Positions 1 through 6,299 are shown, numbered from the stretch's first letter. The stretch is 6,369 nucleotides of DNA from Dehalococcoidales bacterium (GCA_030667735.1 DAOUVG010000097.1:1-6369); one strand, 5' to 3'. Numbers and translations: made by a program. The notes: generated from the letters alone by a model not told the origin.

Positions 1-5
1 CTGGG

Positions 6-141
6 CGTCATTCTGTAAGAATGACGTTAGCAGAATCCGAAACCGGATTCTGCCGGTGTCCCCCAGATATAATCTTTCCCCCCTTCCTCGGTAGGAAGGC
101 TCTTCCTGGACAGGAAGGGGAAGGCGTCCCAGATGGGACGC
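6..141. repeat. Tandem array of five stem-loops
   Basis: Five inverted repeats follow one another with tiny loops. Arms are 6-14/18-26 (9 bp, loop 3), 30-39/44-53 (10 bp, loop 4), 82-88/93-99 (7 bp, loop 4), 102-107/112-117 (6 bp, loop 4) and 124-130/135-141 (7 bp, loop 4). All stems are perfect. The arm sequences differ between hairpins, except that the third and fourth share a CTTCCT/AGGAAG stem. The array lies just past the stop codon of the minus-strand flavoprotein gene. It has no U-tract after any stem on the minus strand, so it is not a classic intrinsic terminator, though it could protect the 3' end of the transcript or mark a mobile intergenic element. The array may continue left of the window. 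Confidence 0.8.
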
Positions 142-176
142 ACGGGGATTGGTCGAAAGCCTTTTTCATCATCCTG

Positions 177-1307
177 CTAGTCCGTGAGATACTTCCGGTG
201 CAGATTTCGGAGAATGTCTTCCGCTTCTTTCACTGTTCGCTCGACAAGCACCCTCACTGAGGGAATGTCATCTACCAGCCCTGCCACCTCGCCACCAGGC
301 ATGAGTGCCTGCGGCCCGTCACCGCGGAACTGGGCATCCCAGCCCTTATCCTCCTGGGCACGGACTTCCTGGGCGACGTCAGCAAGGTCTTCCGGCTCAC
401 CCAGGTATACTCCGGGGGCTTTTCTTACCGTAAGCCTTGTAAACTCCAAGGCTGCCTCATTCTTTATCCATCTCAATGGACCCACGACACCCCTGGCTAC
501 TATGGTATCCCGCTCGTTGCCTTTCACGATGTAGTCCTTGTGTACAGGGTGAAACTCGCTCTCCTTGGTAGCCAGGAACCTGGTGCCCATCTGGACCCCC
601 ACGGCGCCCAGGGCCAGGGCAGCCACCAGTGAAGCACCCGTACCAAACCCACCGGCACCAATGACCGGAATACCAACAGCCCTTACTATTGCCGGTAGCA
701 ACACTATCGTATGCACCGGCTCCCAGGCAACATGGCCCCCACCCTCCTGGCCGGACGCAATTACCGCATCGACGCCGGCTCGTTCGGCCCTGAGGGCATG
801 ACGTACGGATGGTACTACGTGGAACCATTTAAGCCCGGAGGGTTTAATAATATCTGTCATAGGAAGAGGGTCCCCCGCCGAGGTAATTATCACCCGCAGC
901 CTGTCTTTCATCTCCGGGTCTTCTTCTCTGAGTTCGATTGTTGTTCTGATGACCTCCCGGGCGAACTCGGCAACTTCAGAGGAAACCATGACGTTGATGC
1001 CAAAGATCCCCTTTGCTTCCCGGCATGACTCCTCTACTCGATGCAAAGCTCGCTTCAATTGTTCTTGCCAGGTACCACCCTGCCCATCCGTAAGAGTCCT
1101 GGCTACCTGTGATACTCCCTTTGTCATCTTGGCAGGGTCACCCCTGAGATAGCCGAAACCACTGGTACTGACAATACCCAGCACGCCGGCATTTGCTGAC
1201 ACACCGGCCAGCTGATTGGTGCTGAAAGGCCCCATGCCTGCCTGAATAATGGGGTACTTTGTCCCCATAATCTCACATAACTCGTTCCGCAATATTTCCT
1301 TTACCAT
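177..1307 (-). CDS. Nitronate monooxygenase / 2-nitropropane dioxygenase-type FMN protein
   Basis: This 376-residue protein matches the nitronate monooxygenase (2-nitropropane dioxygenase) family, cytoplasmic FMN-dependent TIM-barrel oxidoreductases that oxidise alkyl nitronates; some relatives are enoyl-ACP reductases (FabK). The N-terminus carries the family opening PIIQAGMG (residues 19-26), followed by an NAGVLGIVSTSGF-like stretch (39-51). EGGGH (188-192) contains the expected catalytic His192. GAGGFGTG (217-224) and QMGTRFLAT (239-247) are the usual FMN phosphate-binding segments. The frame is open upstream to a TTG at 1361, but the ATG at 1307 is chosen because an excellent AAAGGAGGA (1311-1319) precedes it and the PIIQAGMG motif then falls at the usual place. 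The length suits the family. The gene stands alone after a 322-base gap. The true substrate cannot be told from sequence; the oxidoreductase family is secure, nitronate as substrate much less so. Confidence 0.9.
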   Translation of the reverse strand: MVKEILRNELCEIMGTKYPIIQAGMGPFSTNQLAGVSANAGVLGIVSTSGFGYLRGDPAKMTKGVSQVARTLTDGQGGTWQEQLKRALHRVEESCREAKGIFGINVMVSSEVAEFAREVIRTTIELREEDPEMKDRLRVIITSAGDPLPMTDIIKPSGLKWFHVVPSVRHALRAERAGVDAVIASGQEGGGHVAWEPVHTIVLLPAIVRAVGIPVIGAGGFGTGASLVAALALGAVGVQMGTRFLATKESEFHPVHKDYIVKGNERDTIVARGVVGPLRWIKNEAALEFTRLTVRKAPGVYLGEPEDLADVAQEVRAQEDKGWDAQFRGDGPQALMPGGEVAGLVDDIPSVRVLVERTVKEAEDILRNLHRKYLTD

Positions 1308-1629
1308 CCCTCCTCCTTTGCTGCTAATATCGATGAGTAACCTGCTTCTTACTCCCGACAATATGCTGAAGATTTTCTCTTTATTGCCCCTGGCTGCATC
1401 CAGAGGGTCTTGGGTAGAAGATAGTATAACAGATTTAGATAGTATTATCTGCGCCGGTATATTGGCAGGATATTTGCCTGTTGAGAATCCTGTGTTAAGG
1501 ATGGGGGTCAGCTCACACAGTTACTGCAGTTAATCAAGTGATATACAGGTGCAATATGGTGTTACACCGAGAAGGTAGACAGCAGACCCGTGGTATCGCC
1601 AGCCTCGAGCAATGTGTCAGAATGGTGAA
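1308..1629. other. Gene-free gap upstream of the flavoprotein gene
   Basis: This 322-base gap separates the large lipoprotein stop from the flavoprotein start. It holds the flavoprotein ribosome binding site, a candidate extended -10 promoter, a 6-bp inverted repeat CAGGAT/ATCCTG (minus strand, loop about 15) near 1467-1493 and a small GAATG/CATTC stem overlapping the upstream stop codon. Neither inverted repeat has a following U-tract, so no terminator is called. The repeat found in three other gaps of this window is absent here. No credible coding frame was seen. Confidence 0.6.
1423..1431 (-). promoter_or_regulatory. Candidate extended -10 promoter of the flavoprotein gene
   Basis: On the minus strand this reads TG-T-TATACT, an extended -10 element (five of six matches to TATAAT). 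No good -35 lies 16-18 bases upstream. Transcription would begin near 1416 and leave about 110 bases of leader. A competing candidate about 35 bases upstream is TCAACA-N17-TATACC. Either is tentative. Confidence 0.3.
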
Positions 1630-3960
1630 TCATTCAGTAATAGTGAACTGGCACGATTTTTCAATGTAGTAGTCCCTGCCGGCTGAAAAAACAACGTTGT
1701 TATCGGCTTTGCCCTGAGAACTACCGGCGTTCTCCTCACCTAAAGGCGAGACTTCCCTGTATAGAGAGGATTCGTTGTATCGGTAAACCCCGATTCCCAC
1801 CTGGCTGCAATCTATCCCATTACCCTCCGCCGCCACCTCTCGACTGTTTCTTATTTCAATCCCGTTTTGGCCAGCTAACAGGACACGGTTATTGACAATA
1901 CGCACCTGGCTTGAATCCTCGACCAGTATCCCATGTCCCCAGCCAGGCTGAAAGCTCTCCGGTTGAAGAGCATGAGTTGTTAGTTCCCAGTCGCTCCCGG
2001 TATTCTCTATCCAGTTATCTTCAATGGTGATATCTGCTTCCCAGCTGTTATATTCAACTATTATCGCGGCCCAACCGCTATTTATTATTAAGTTGCCGGA
2101 CACCATGCTTGGAGCAGCGTTACGGTAATCTTCGAAGTCTATGGCATCTTCTCCAGTCTGGTCTATATAGTTATGGGAAATGCTTACCATGGCCTGAGAT
2201 TCCTCCTCCCTGTTCATTATCAGGATAGCGTGAGGGAAGCTACCGAAGAAATAGTTATCGTCCACATTTGCCACAGAACCCTCTCCAATAACCAGGGCGT
2301 TATGGCCGTTATTATGTTCAAATCTGCAATTTATTATATCGACACTGCTGCTATGTATTCCTACCCCGATATAGTTATTGGTAATATTACAGTTATTTAC
2401 GGTTATTTCATGAGAGTTATTGATAGTCAGGGCTGCCTGTTCGTATTGGTCCAATTCAGTGAAAACTACCCTCTCAAAAGACACGTCAGCGGTATTATTA
2501 ACAATAACCCTGCTATTAACGAACTTACTGCTGCTGACCGTAATATTCTCAGCGTTAATCCAGACCTCGCAGTTATTGAAGATGTGATTCTTCGTATCCT
2601 GGCTCAGTGTAATCTTATCCCCGGTGTGAGTAGTCACAAAGCTAGTCAAATCAAAATCTTCCGGAATGGGAAGGTATGGTCTCTCATTGGGGAATGTGTA
2701 TGGAGACGTCTCCGCAATCTGAAAAATATCATCGTATTCATCACCGGCAAGGTTTTGTTCGATTTCCTTAATCTCAGCATCAGTCCATTGCTTCTTTTCC
2801 AGTGGTGTTATCTCTTCTCCCATATTCTTATACCAGGCAACAATAGACTCGAAGGCAGGCGTATCAAAGTCGCTCCAGCCTTTTGAAATACGGGGGAAAC
2901 TGGCAATAGTTGTTCCATCAGCCTGTCTTATCATAGCTTCAACAATCAGTCTGGCCTGGATTTGATTTAGAATCTGGTCTTCGGGTATAGGTTCATACCA
3001 AACGCCGCCAGTATAAGAGCCCCATTCGTAAAGACCAAACCCCTCACAGTAGTAGTCTTGTACATATTGGTCTCCTTTGCTGATATACTCTTTAATCATA
3101 AGTTCCCAGTGAGCGATATCCTTCCATCCGCAGGGAGGCCCCCCCAGTATAATGTCGTAGCCACTGTAGTCGTACGGATAGGGAATGGTGCTGCCTTGTC
3201 CCAAATTGAGCATAGTGTCCAGAGCGATGATTTGACCCCTGTATACCTCTTTTATTTCAGGCAGGATTTCCTGTAGCCACTTTGAGGCATCCTGATAATC
3301 TCTTACCAGTTTAAACGGTTCATTAAGGGGAACGAATCCATCGGCATGGTATTGCTGGGCAATTCCGGCCCACTTTATAACCACCGATTCCATTTTCTCA
3401 AGCAGTTCATAACTGCGGTGATAACCTGCGGAGGGGTCTGTGCCTTCCCATTCGTACCCCTTACCCATATCCAGGTTCGGGTGCATGGGATTTGGGATAA
3501 CAATAACCCGGAAACCGGCTTTCTTAAATGCCTGTAGATAGAAAATGAACAGTTCATCGCCTAGTGATTTAGCATCACCAGTCTCCGGGTCAAAGACGAT
3601 ATCAATCCCCAGCAGGATAGAGTCAAAGCCACCATTCCTTAAGCTCTCTGCATTTGAGAGATACCTGCGTGCTTCGTCTAATCTCGAAGCCCACGCACCA
3701 CGAAGAAATCCCGGATATGAGGATGTATCCAGATGGATTGGTCTGTTGTAGTCTTGCCACCATAGGTTAAATTCGTCCTGACTGTTTACGTCCGATGAAG
3801 TGTCAGGCTCCTCACCGGATACCTGTGGTGCAATATCTCCGGTTCTTTCCGGAAGTACGCCAGGGGGATTGCAGGAAACTGATATTAGCGCTGTCAGCAG
3901 TAATATCAAAACCGGCAGGAGCAAGTTTGCTTTCCCCTGATTTCTCTTACCAGGTATCAT
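1630..3960 (-). CDS. Lipoprotein: clan GH-A-like glycoside hydrolase barrel fused to parallel beta-helix
   Basis: This 776-residue protein starts with a basic n-region (KRNQGK), a leucine-rich core and a lipobox-like SVSC, giving lipidated Cys30; Ser at -3 is less usual. Residues about 75-385 look like a TIM barrel. Successive strands end in DSILLGIDIVF (113-123), RVIVIPNPMH (151-160), DGFVPLNEP (207-215), QIIALDTM (243-250), YDIILGGPP (268-276), GLYEWGSYTGG (309-319) and TTIASFPRIS (350-359). Glu214 of NEP after strand 4 and Glu312 after strand 7 match the acid/base and nucleophile of clan GH-A glycosidases. Residues about 450-770 are Asn-rich turns such as ITVNNCNITNNYIGVGI (519-535), typical of right-handed parallel beta-helix repeats seen in pectate lyases, epimerases and NosD. 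A surface polysaccharide-degrading or binding role is inferred; the substrate and GH family are unknown. No good ribosome binding site precedes the ATG (only GAAAG directly abutting it). The gene is AT-richer than its neighbours. Confidence 0.8.
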   Translation of the reverse strand: MIPGKRNQGKANLLLPVLILLLTALISVSCNPPGVLPERTGDIAPQVSGEEPDTSSDVNSQDEFNLWWQDYNRPIHLDTSSYPGFLRGAWASRLDEARRYLSNAESLRNGGFDSILLGIDIVFDPETGDAKSLGDELFIFYLQAFKKAGFRVIVIPNPMHPNLDMGKGYEWEGTDPSAGYHRSYELLEKMESVVIKWAGIAQQYHADGFVPLNEPFKLVRDYQDASKWLQEILPEIKEVYRGQIIALDTMLNLGQGSTIPYPYDYSGYDIILGGPPCGWKDIAHWELMIKEYISKGDQYVQDYYCEGFGLYEWGSYTGGVWYEPIPEDQILNQIQARLIVEAMIRQADGTTIASFPRISKGWSDFDTPAFESIVAWYKNMGEEITPLEKKQWTDAEIKEIEQNLAGDEYDDIFQIAETSPYTFPNERPYLPIPEDFDLTSFVTTHTGDKITLSQDTKNHIFNNCEVWINAENITVSSSKFVNSRVIVNNTADVSFERVVFTELDQYEQAALTINNSHEITVNNCNITNNYIGVGIHSSSVDIINCRFEHNNGHNALVIGEGSVANVDDNYFFGSFPHAILIMNREEESQAMVSISHNYIDQTGEDAIDFEDYRNAAPSMVSGNLIINSGWAAIIVEYNSWEADITIEDNWIENTGSDWELTTHALQPESFQPGWGHGILVEDSSQVRIVNNRVLLAGQNGIEIRNSREVAAEGNGIDCSQVGIGVYRYNESSLYREVSPLGEENAGSSQGKADNNVVFSAGRDYYIEKSCQFTITE

Positions 3961-4130
3961 CTTTCAGTGTCGTGCGGAATGTAGTCACGCTATTGGTGAG
4001 GGTCGGTAATCGTCCTGCGCGTCTTCGCAAGTCTTCCCGAGTATGGAGCAGGCACCCTTTCCCTCGGCTCAGAGTCCGACATCTTACCTGGGTCGATTCC
4101 GAGGAGTAGGTCCATTCACCCCCGGGCCGT
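3961..4130. other. Short gap with repeat copy C
   Basis: This 170-base gap lies between the 56-residue membrane protein and the large lipoprotein. Its only recognised content is the repeat core at 3973-4001. A minus-strand open frame crosses it from 4180, but this overlaps the membrane protein in another frame and carries no family motif, so it is not called. No strong promoter hexamers were found. Confidence 0.5.
3973..4001 (+). repeat. Intergenic repeat, copy C (core only)
   Basis: The core begins with TGCGGAATGTAG and keeps the CG and the terminal GGTGAGG at the same spacing as the two other copies. It is identical to copy B at 23 of 29 positions by hand alignment. The upstream hairpin part present in copies A and B is missing: that side instead runs into the ATG of the large lipoprotein gene, 12 bases away. 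The orientation is opposite to the neighbouring genes, as in the other copies. Confidence 0.75.
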
Positions 4131-4301
4131 CTATTCTCCATCGCTGAAAATGGCCGCGAACAGGAAGACCACGGGCACAATCGCGATGATTATCGACCTT
4201 ATCCAGATGACACTGACAAACTGCACAGCCAGTAGCACAATGATTACTTCAAGTGCTATCGCCGCCACTATCGCTATCAGGAAGTTCCCACCACCATCCA
4301 T
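4131..4301 (-). CDS. Small two-helix membrane protein, unknown function
   Basis: This 56-residue protein has a short Gly-rich N-terminus (MDGGGNF), a first hydrophobic helix at about residues 7-32 interrupted by Glu18, a tight turn with Arg35, a second helix at about 36-53, and a short acidic tail (SDGE). A helical hairpin in the cytoplasmic membrane is predicted. The frame is open upstream to 4355, but the ATG at 4301 is chosen because GGGGAGGT (4305-4312) sits just before it and the upstream residues are hydrophilic. No family was recognised. It follows the 65-residue gene by 119 bases and probably shares its transcript, since no convincing promoter was seen in between. The codon-by-codon hydrophobicity argues for a real gene, though such short frames can be fortuitous. 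Confidence 0.65.
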   Translation of the reverse strand: MDGGGNFLIAIVAAIALEVIIVLLAVQFVSVIWIRSIIIAIVPVVFLFAAIFSDGE

Positions 4302-4420
4302 GTGACCTCCCCAGGACCGTACCATTTCCTGAATTGGAGCCCGTAACCATGACATAGGTACGGCCGCGACAAGAAACGATAGTCCGGATGCTGGAATAGA
4401 AACGGAGGCAAAGACGAAGC

Positions 4421-4618
4421 CTACTCAGATTCGTGTGTGGTTACCACCCATGCGACTTGTTTCTTTGTCTCAGTTACAGACTGCTCGAAGGAGATATCCT
4501 GGACGATGATATAGTCCGACTGGTTCTTCAACCAGTCGTTGACCACATCCTCCAGGTCGGCGAGTGTCTTAGCGGATAGCGCAGCAACCGTCAACTCATT
4601 AGCATGCTTGGCAATCAT
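4421..4618 (-). CDS. Small Cse60-like protein
   Basis: This 65-residue protein is soluble and acidic. The layout is a helix containing KTLADLEDVVNDWLKN (17-32), then an IIVQDISFEQSV strand (37-48) and a final strand QVAWVVTTHE (54-63). An alpha helix with an LEDxVNxWL pattern followed by IxDIxF and a terminal hydrophobic strand recalls the Cse60/DUF2758 family of small proteins; in Bacillus Cse60 is a sporulation protein, but relatives occur in non-sporulating bacteria and have no known activity. The assignment rests on pattern memory and is tentative. The ATG at 4618 is chosen over the upstream opening at 4690 because GGAGGTG (4624-4630) lies 5 bases before it. A good sigma70-type promoter lies at 4691-4719, giving a leader of about 65 bases. 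Confidence 0.7.
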   Translation of the reverse strand: MIAKHANELTVAALSAKTLADLEDVVNDWLKNQSDYIIVQDISFEQSVTETKKQVAWVVTTHESE

Positions 4619-4690
4619 GCGTTCACCTCCCTGTCTGCAGGACCTGACCTGCCCCCACAGGATTGTACTACCCCCTGAATCGGTGCCCAC

Positions 4691-4719
4691 AGTCTATAAC
4701 TGGGAGGTGAGGATGTCAA
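4691..4719 (-). promoter_or_regulatory. Sigma70-type promoter for the 65-residue gene
   Basis: On the minus strand a perfect TTGACA (4714-4719) is followed by a 17-base spacer and TAGACT (4691-4696, four of six matches to TATAAT). Transcription would start near 4684 and run through the 65-residue gene and probably the 56-residue membrane gene. Repeat copy B ends about 15 bases upstream of the -35 box. The upstream frame opening at 4690 would fall at about the transcription start with almost no leader, supporting the internal start at 4618. Confidence 0.6.
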
Positions 4720-4734
4720 GCAATGCAGCTTGTG

Positions 4735-4798
4735 CCGGATGCGGGTTAGAGTACCCGCTCACCCGGGCATGCGGAATGTAGCCCCGACGTTGGAGAGG
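4735..4798 (+). repeat. Intergenic repeat, copy B (hairpin plus core)
   Basis: The hairpin is GCGGGT (4741-4746) with ACCCGC (4753-4758) and a 6-base loop, optionally closed by outer CCGG arms (4735-4738 and 4763-4766). The core TGCGGAATGTAG starts at 4770 and ends in GGAGAGG at 4798. From GAGTACC (4749) to the end of the core, 35 of 50 positions match copy A with no gap. It lies between the cyclophilin stop and the promoter of the 65-residue gene. Confidence 0.8.
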
Positions 4799-4870
4799 AT
4801 GGTTGCCATCACTTCGTCTTGTCGATGGTTGCTGTGCAAGCTGTGAAGGGTTTTCAGGAGTTGGTCACGT

Positions 4871-5440
4871 CTATCTCTCTTCTATGACTATCCTTATGAT
4901 GGTATCACCCTGCTTAACGGCTTCCAGAACATCCGTTCCGTCCACTAGCTGGCCGAATACCGAGTGTTTGCCATCAAGGTGGTTTTGAGGGGCATACGTA
5001 ATGAAAAATTGGGAACCATTAGTATTGGGGCCGGCATTGGCCATCGATAAAGCTCCGGTGACATGGGTGCGCTTGGTGAATTCATCAGCGAATTTGTAAC
5101 CAGGGCCGCCACTTCCGGTCCCGGTAGGGTCTCCACCCTGGGCCATAAAGCCAGGGATGACGCGATGGAATGTCGTGCCATCGTAGAATCCCTCACGCGC
5201 GAGAAACACGAAGTTATTCACCGTTACCGGAACATCGCTGGCAAACAACTCAAACCCTATGTTCCCCTTCTCTGTTTCAATGGTAGCAACGCACTGCTTG
5301 CCGGAGTCAATCGTCATGGGTGGTAGTGCTGAGTAACTCATAGGCTTTGGTGTTGGCTCCGAGGGTACAGCCCCGCATGATATCAGGAGAAGTGCTGCCA
5401 GACCCTGGATAACGCCAACTATCTCCTTTCTAAAAAGCAT
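4871..5440 (-). CDS. Lipoprotein peptidyl-prolyl cis-trans isomerase, cyclophilin type
   Basis: This 189-residue protein catalyses proline cis-trans isomerisation, here on the outer face of the membrane. The signal is MLFRK followed by a hydrophobic core and lipobox LISC, with lipidated Cys22; a Pro/Ser-rich linker runs to about residue 48. The cyclophilin domain occupies about 50-189. [14 protein letters not shown] (91-104) supplies the equivalents of human cyclophilin A Arg55 (R93), Phe60 (F98), Met61 (M99) and Gln63 (Q101). [16 protein letters not shown] (133-148) and [10 protein letters not shown] (154-163) complete the active site. The position of Trp121, important for cyclosporin A binding, is His154, so weak drug binding is expected. 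The ATG start is the only one leaving an intact signal peptide; GAGGG lies unusually close to it. Extracytoplasmic folding help for exported proteins is inferred. No clear terminator follows. Confidence 0.95.
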   Translation of the reverse strand: MLFRKEIVGVIQGLAALLLISCGAVPSEPTPKPMSYSALPPMTIDSGKQCVATIETEKGNIGFELFASDVPVTVNNFVFLAREGFYDGTTFHRVIPGFMAQGGDPTGTGSGGPGYKFADEFTKRTHVTGALSMANAGPNTNGSQFFITYAPQNHLDGKHSVFGQLVDGTDVLEAVKQGDTIIRIVIEER

Positions 5441-5732
5441 TCCCTCACAAATATGTCCAGGGGTGATTCGTTTCCGGCATACACATGCTGTGAAACGTCC
5501 GGGTCCAGTGCTACTGATAGCGTGCGTAGGAGTCTATCGTAGCCCAGGAGACAGCAGGTGTCAACCCGGCCATGAGTACCTGCTCTCCTGTCCGTGCGGA
5601 ATGTGGTTGCGACAACCGGGAGGGAAGTGGTGGTGAGGCAGGTACGCGGGACCAGATGACTACGCCTCGGCGACAAGCCGTTTGCCTAGGTCGTATGCCC
5701 TCTCCATCAACCCGGCGTTCCCCCTGACCTCG
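5441..5732. other. Gap upstream of the cyclophilin gene
   Basis: This gap of 292 bases holds, from right to left, an out-of-frame protein tail (to 5660), repeat copy A (5545-5623) and the cyclophilin leader. No convincing -35/-10 pair was found before the cyclophilin; CATATT near 5451-5456 is the best -10 look-alike but lacks a -35. Confidence 0.5.
5545..5623 (+). repeat. Intergenic repeat, copy A (hairpin plus core)
   Basis: The hairpin is strong: 5545-5559 pairs with 5578-5590 in 13 base pairs (CAGGAGA with TCTCCTG and GCAGGT with ACCTGC), with a 2-base bulge at 5552-5553 and an 18-base loop. The core TGCGGAATGTGG starts at 5595 and ends in CGGGAGG at 5623. A second small stem GGTTG/CAACC (5605-5609 and 5613-5617) lies inside the core. 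It lies about 105 bases before the cyclophilin start, in the opposite orientation. Confidence 0.8.
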
Positions 5733-5737
5733 TCAGA
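5660..5737 (-). pseudogene. Out-of-frame C-terminal tail of the C_GCAxxG_C_C gene
   Basis: Just past the TGA of the C_GCAxxG_C_C gene, another minus-strand frame stays open for 25 codons to a TAG at 5660-5662. It reads SDEVRGNAGL followed by MERAYDLGKRLVAEA, an amphipathic helix-like tail of good coding quality. The junction is at CTCTGAC, and an ancestral CTCTCTGAC would join the two frames cleanly (HPAL-SDEV). The likeliest reading is a 2-base deletion in a CT run, or a sequencing error there. It could also be chance; it is too short to be certain. Confidence 0.5.
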
Positions 5738-6278
5738 GAGCAGGGTGCAACTCCTCCTGTTCGGACGGAAGGGGGTACATGATGCAGTAACGTATCAGTT
5801 GGTGGCATTTCATGTTCTCAGGTCCCTCTACAATCCTGTCCTTCAGGAATGCCGCGTAGCCCTCGTCGCCCGGTATCAGACATCCGGAGATATCATGGCC
5901 AACGAGGTCCCTGCAACGCACGCCTCCGAACTCCCTGGTGAATTCGCGCATTATCCTCTGGGTGAACTTGATGGAGAGAAGCCTTAACACAGCGGTATCC
6001 CGGTATCTGGCGGCAAGGTCAAGCCCAATGACGATTATTGCCCCTGTCAGGGCACCGCAGACCTCCCCCATGTTCGAGAAACCGGCTCCAATTCCCATGG
6101 TCACATCTGCCAGTCTATCCCATTTGAGCGGACAGAGCGGTTGCAGCACTTCTATAACCGGTTCAGTGCACCTTACGTTTATGTATCCGGCCGGCTCACC
6201 CAGTCTAAGGGGACCGCGCAGACGCATCACCCTGATGGCTGCATCGGCTGCCTTCTCATGAATCCCTTTATCGTACAT
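5733..6278 (-). CDS. C_GCAxxG_C_C family protein, probably shortened at its C-terminus
   Basis: This 181-residue protein matches the C_GCAxxG_C_C family of putative redox proteins defined by spaced conserved cysteines. RCTEPVIEVL gives Cys37, GEVCGALTGAIIVIGL gives Cys74 in the CGALTG variant of GCAxxG, FGGVRCRDLVG gives Cys122, and KCHQLIRYC gives Cys158 and Cys165. The central GA-rich helix could lie in the membrane or a buried helix pair. The role is unknown; redox or metal binding is suggested for the family. The ATG at 6278 is chosen because AAAGGAG (6285-6291) lies 6 bases upstream; an ATG at 6284 touches the ribosome site, and an upstream TTG at 6329 is part of the -35 box. A plausible ending continues in another frame past the stop, so the reading frame has probably been shifted near its end. 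Confidence 0.85.
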   Translation of the reverse strand: MYDKGIHEKAADAAIRVMRLRGPLRLGEPAGYINVRCTEPVIEVLQPLCPLKWDRLADVTMGIGAGFSNMGEVCGALTGAIIVIGLDLAARYRDTAVLRLLSIKFTQRIMREFTREFGGVRCRDLVGHDISGCLIPGDEGYAAFLKDRIVEGPENMKCHQLIRYCIMYPLPSEQEELHPAL

Positions 6279-6299
6279 CTCCATCTCCTTTCGTGTTGG

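Noticed and set aside
6..141. CRISPR array
   Set aside because: The hairpins do not share a repeated sequence with spacers of constant length, and no cas gene is present.
142..170. Weak GGT/GCC stem followed by TTTTT on the plus strand as a terminator
   Set aside because: The stem has only three pairs including a wobble, and no plus-strand gene ends there.
2173..2886. 237-residue plus-strand open frame
   Set aside because: It lies antisense inside the beta-helix lipoprotein, with no family motif and no ribosome binding site. Low stop density on that strand explains it.
3947..4180. 77-residue minus-strand open frame across the gap before the large lipoprotein
   Set aside because: It overlaps the membrane protein gene and the lipoprotein start in other frames. 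Its SVTTFRT peptide again is the repeat core translated, which may produce spurious hypothetical proteins in annotations.
4798..4832. Direct repeat GATGGTTGC (4798-4806 and 4824-4832)
   Set aside because: Two 9-base copies 26 bases apart without further similarity or matching element; too short to interpret.
5419..5676. 85-residue minus-strand open frame overlapping the cyclophilin start
   Set aside because: It runs through repeat copy A, overlaps the cyclophilin start in another frame, and has no motif or ribosome binding site. Its VATTFRT peptide is only the translated repeat core. Its last residues ([12 protein letters not shown]) look protein-like but have no credible start.
5938..6261. 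107-residue plus-strand open frame
   Set aside because: It is antisense to the C_GCAxxG_C_C gene, which has the family cysteines, promoter and ribosome site.
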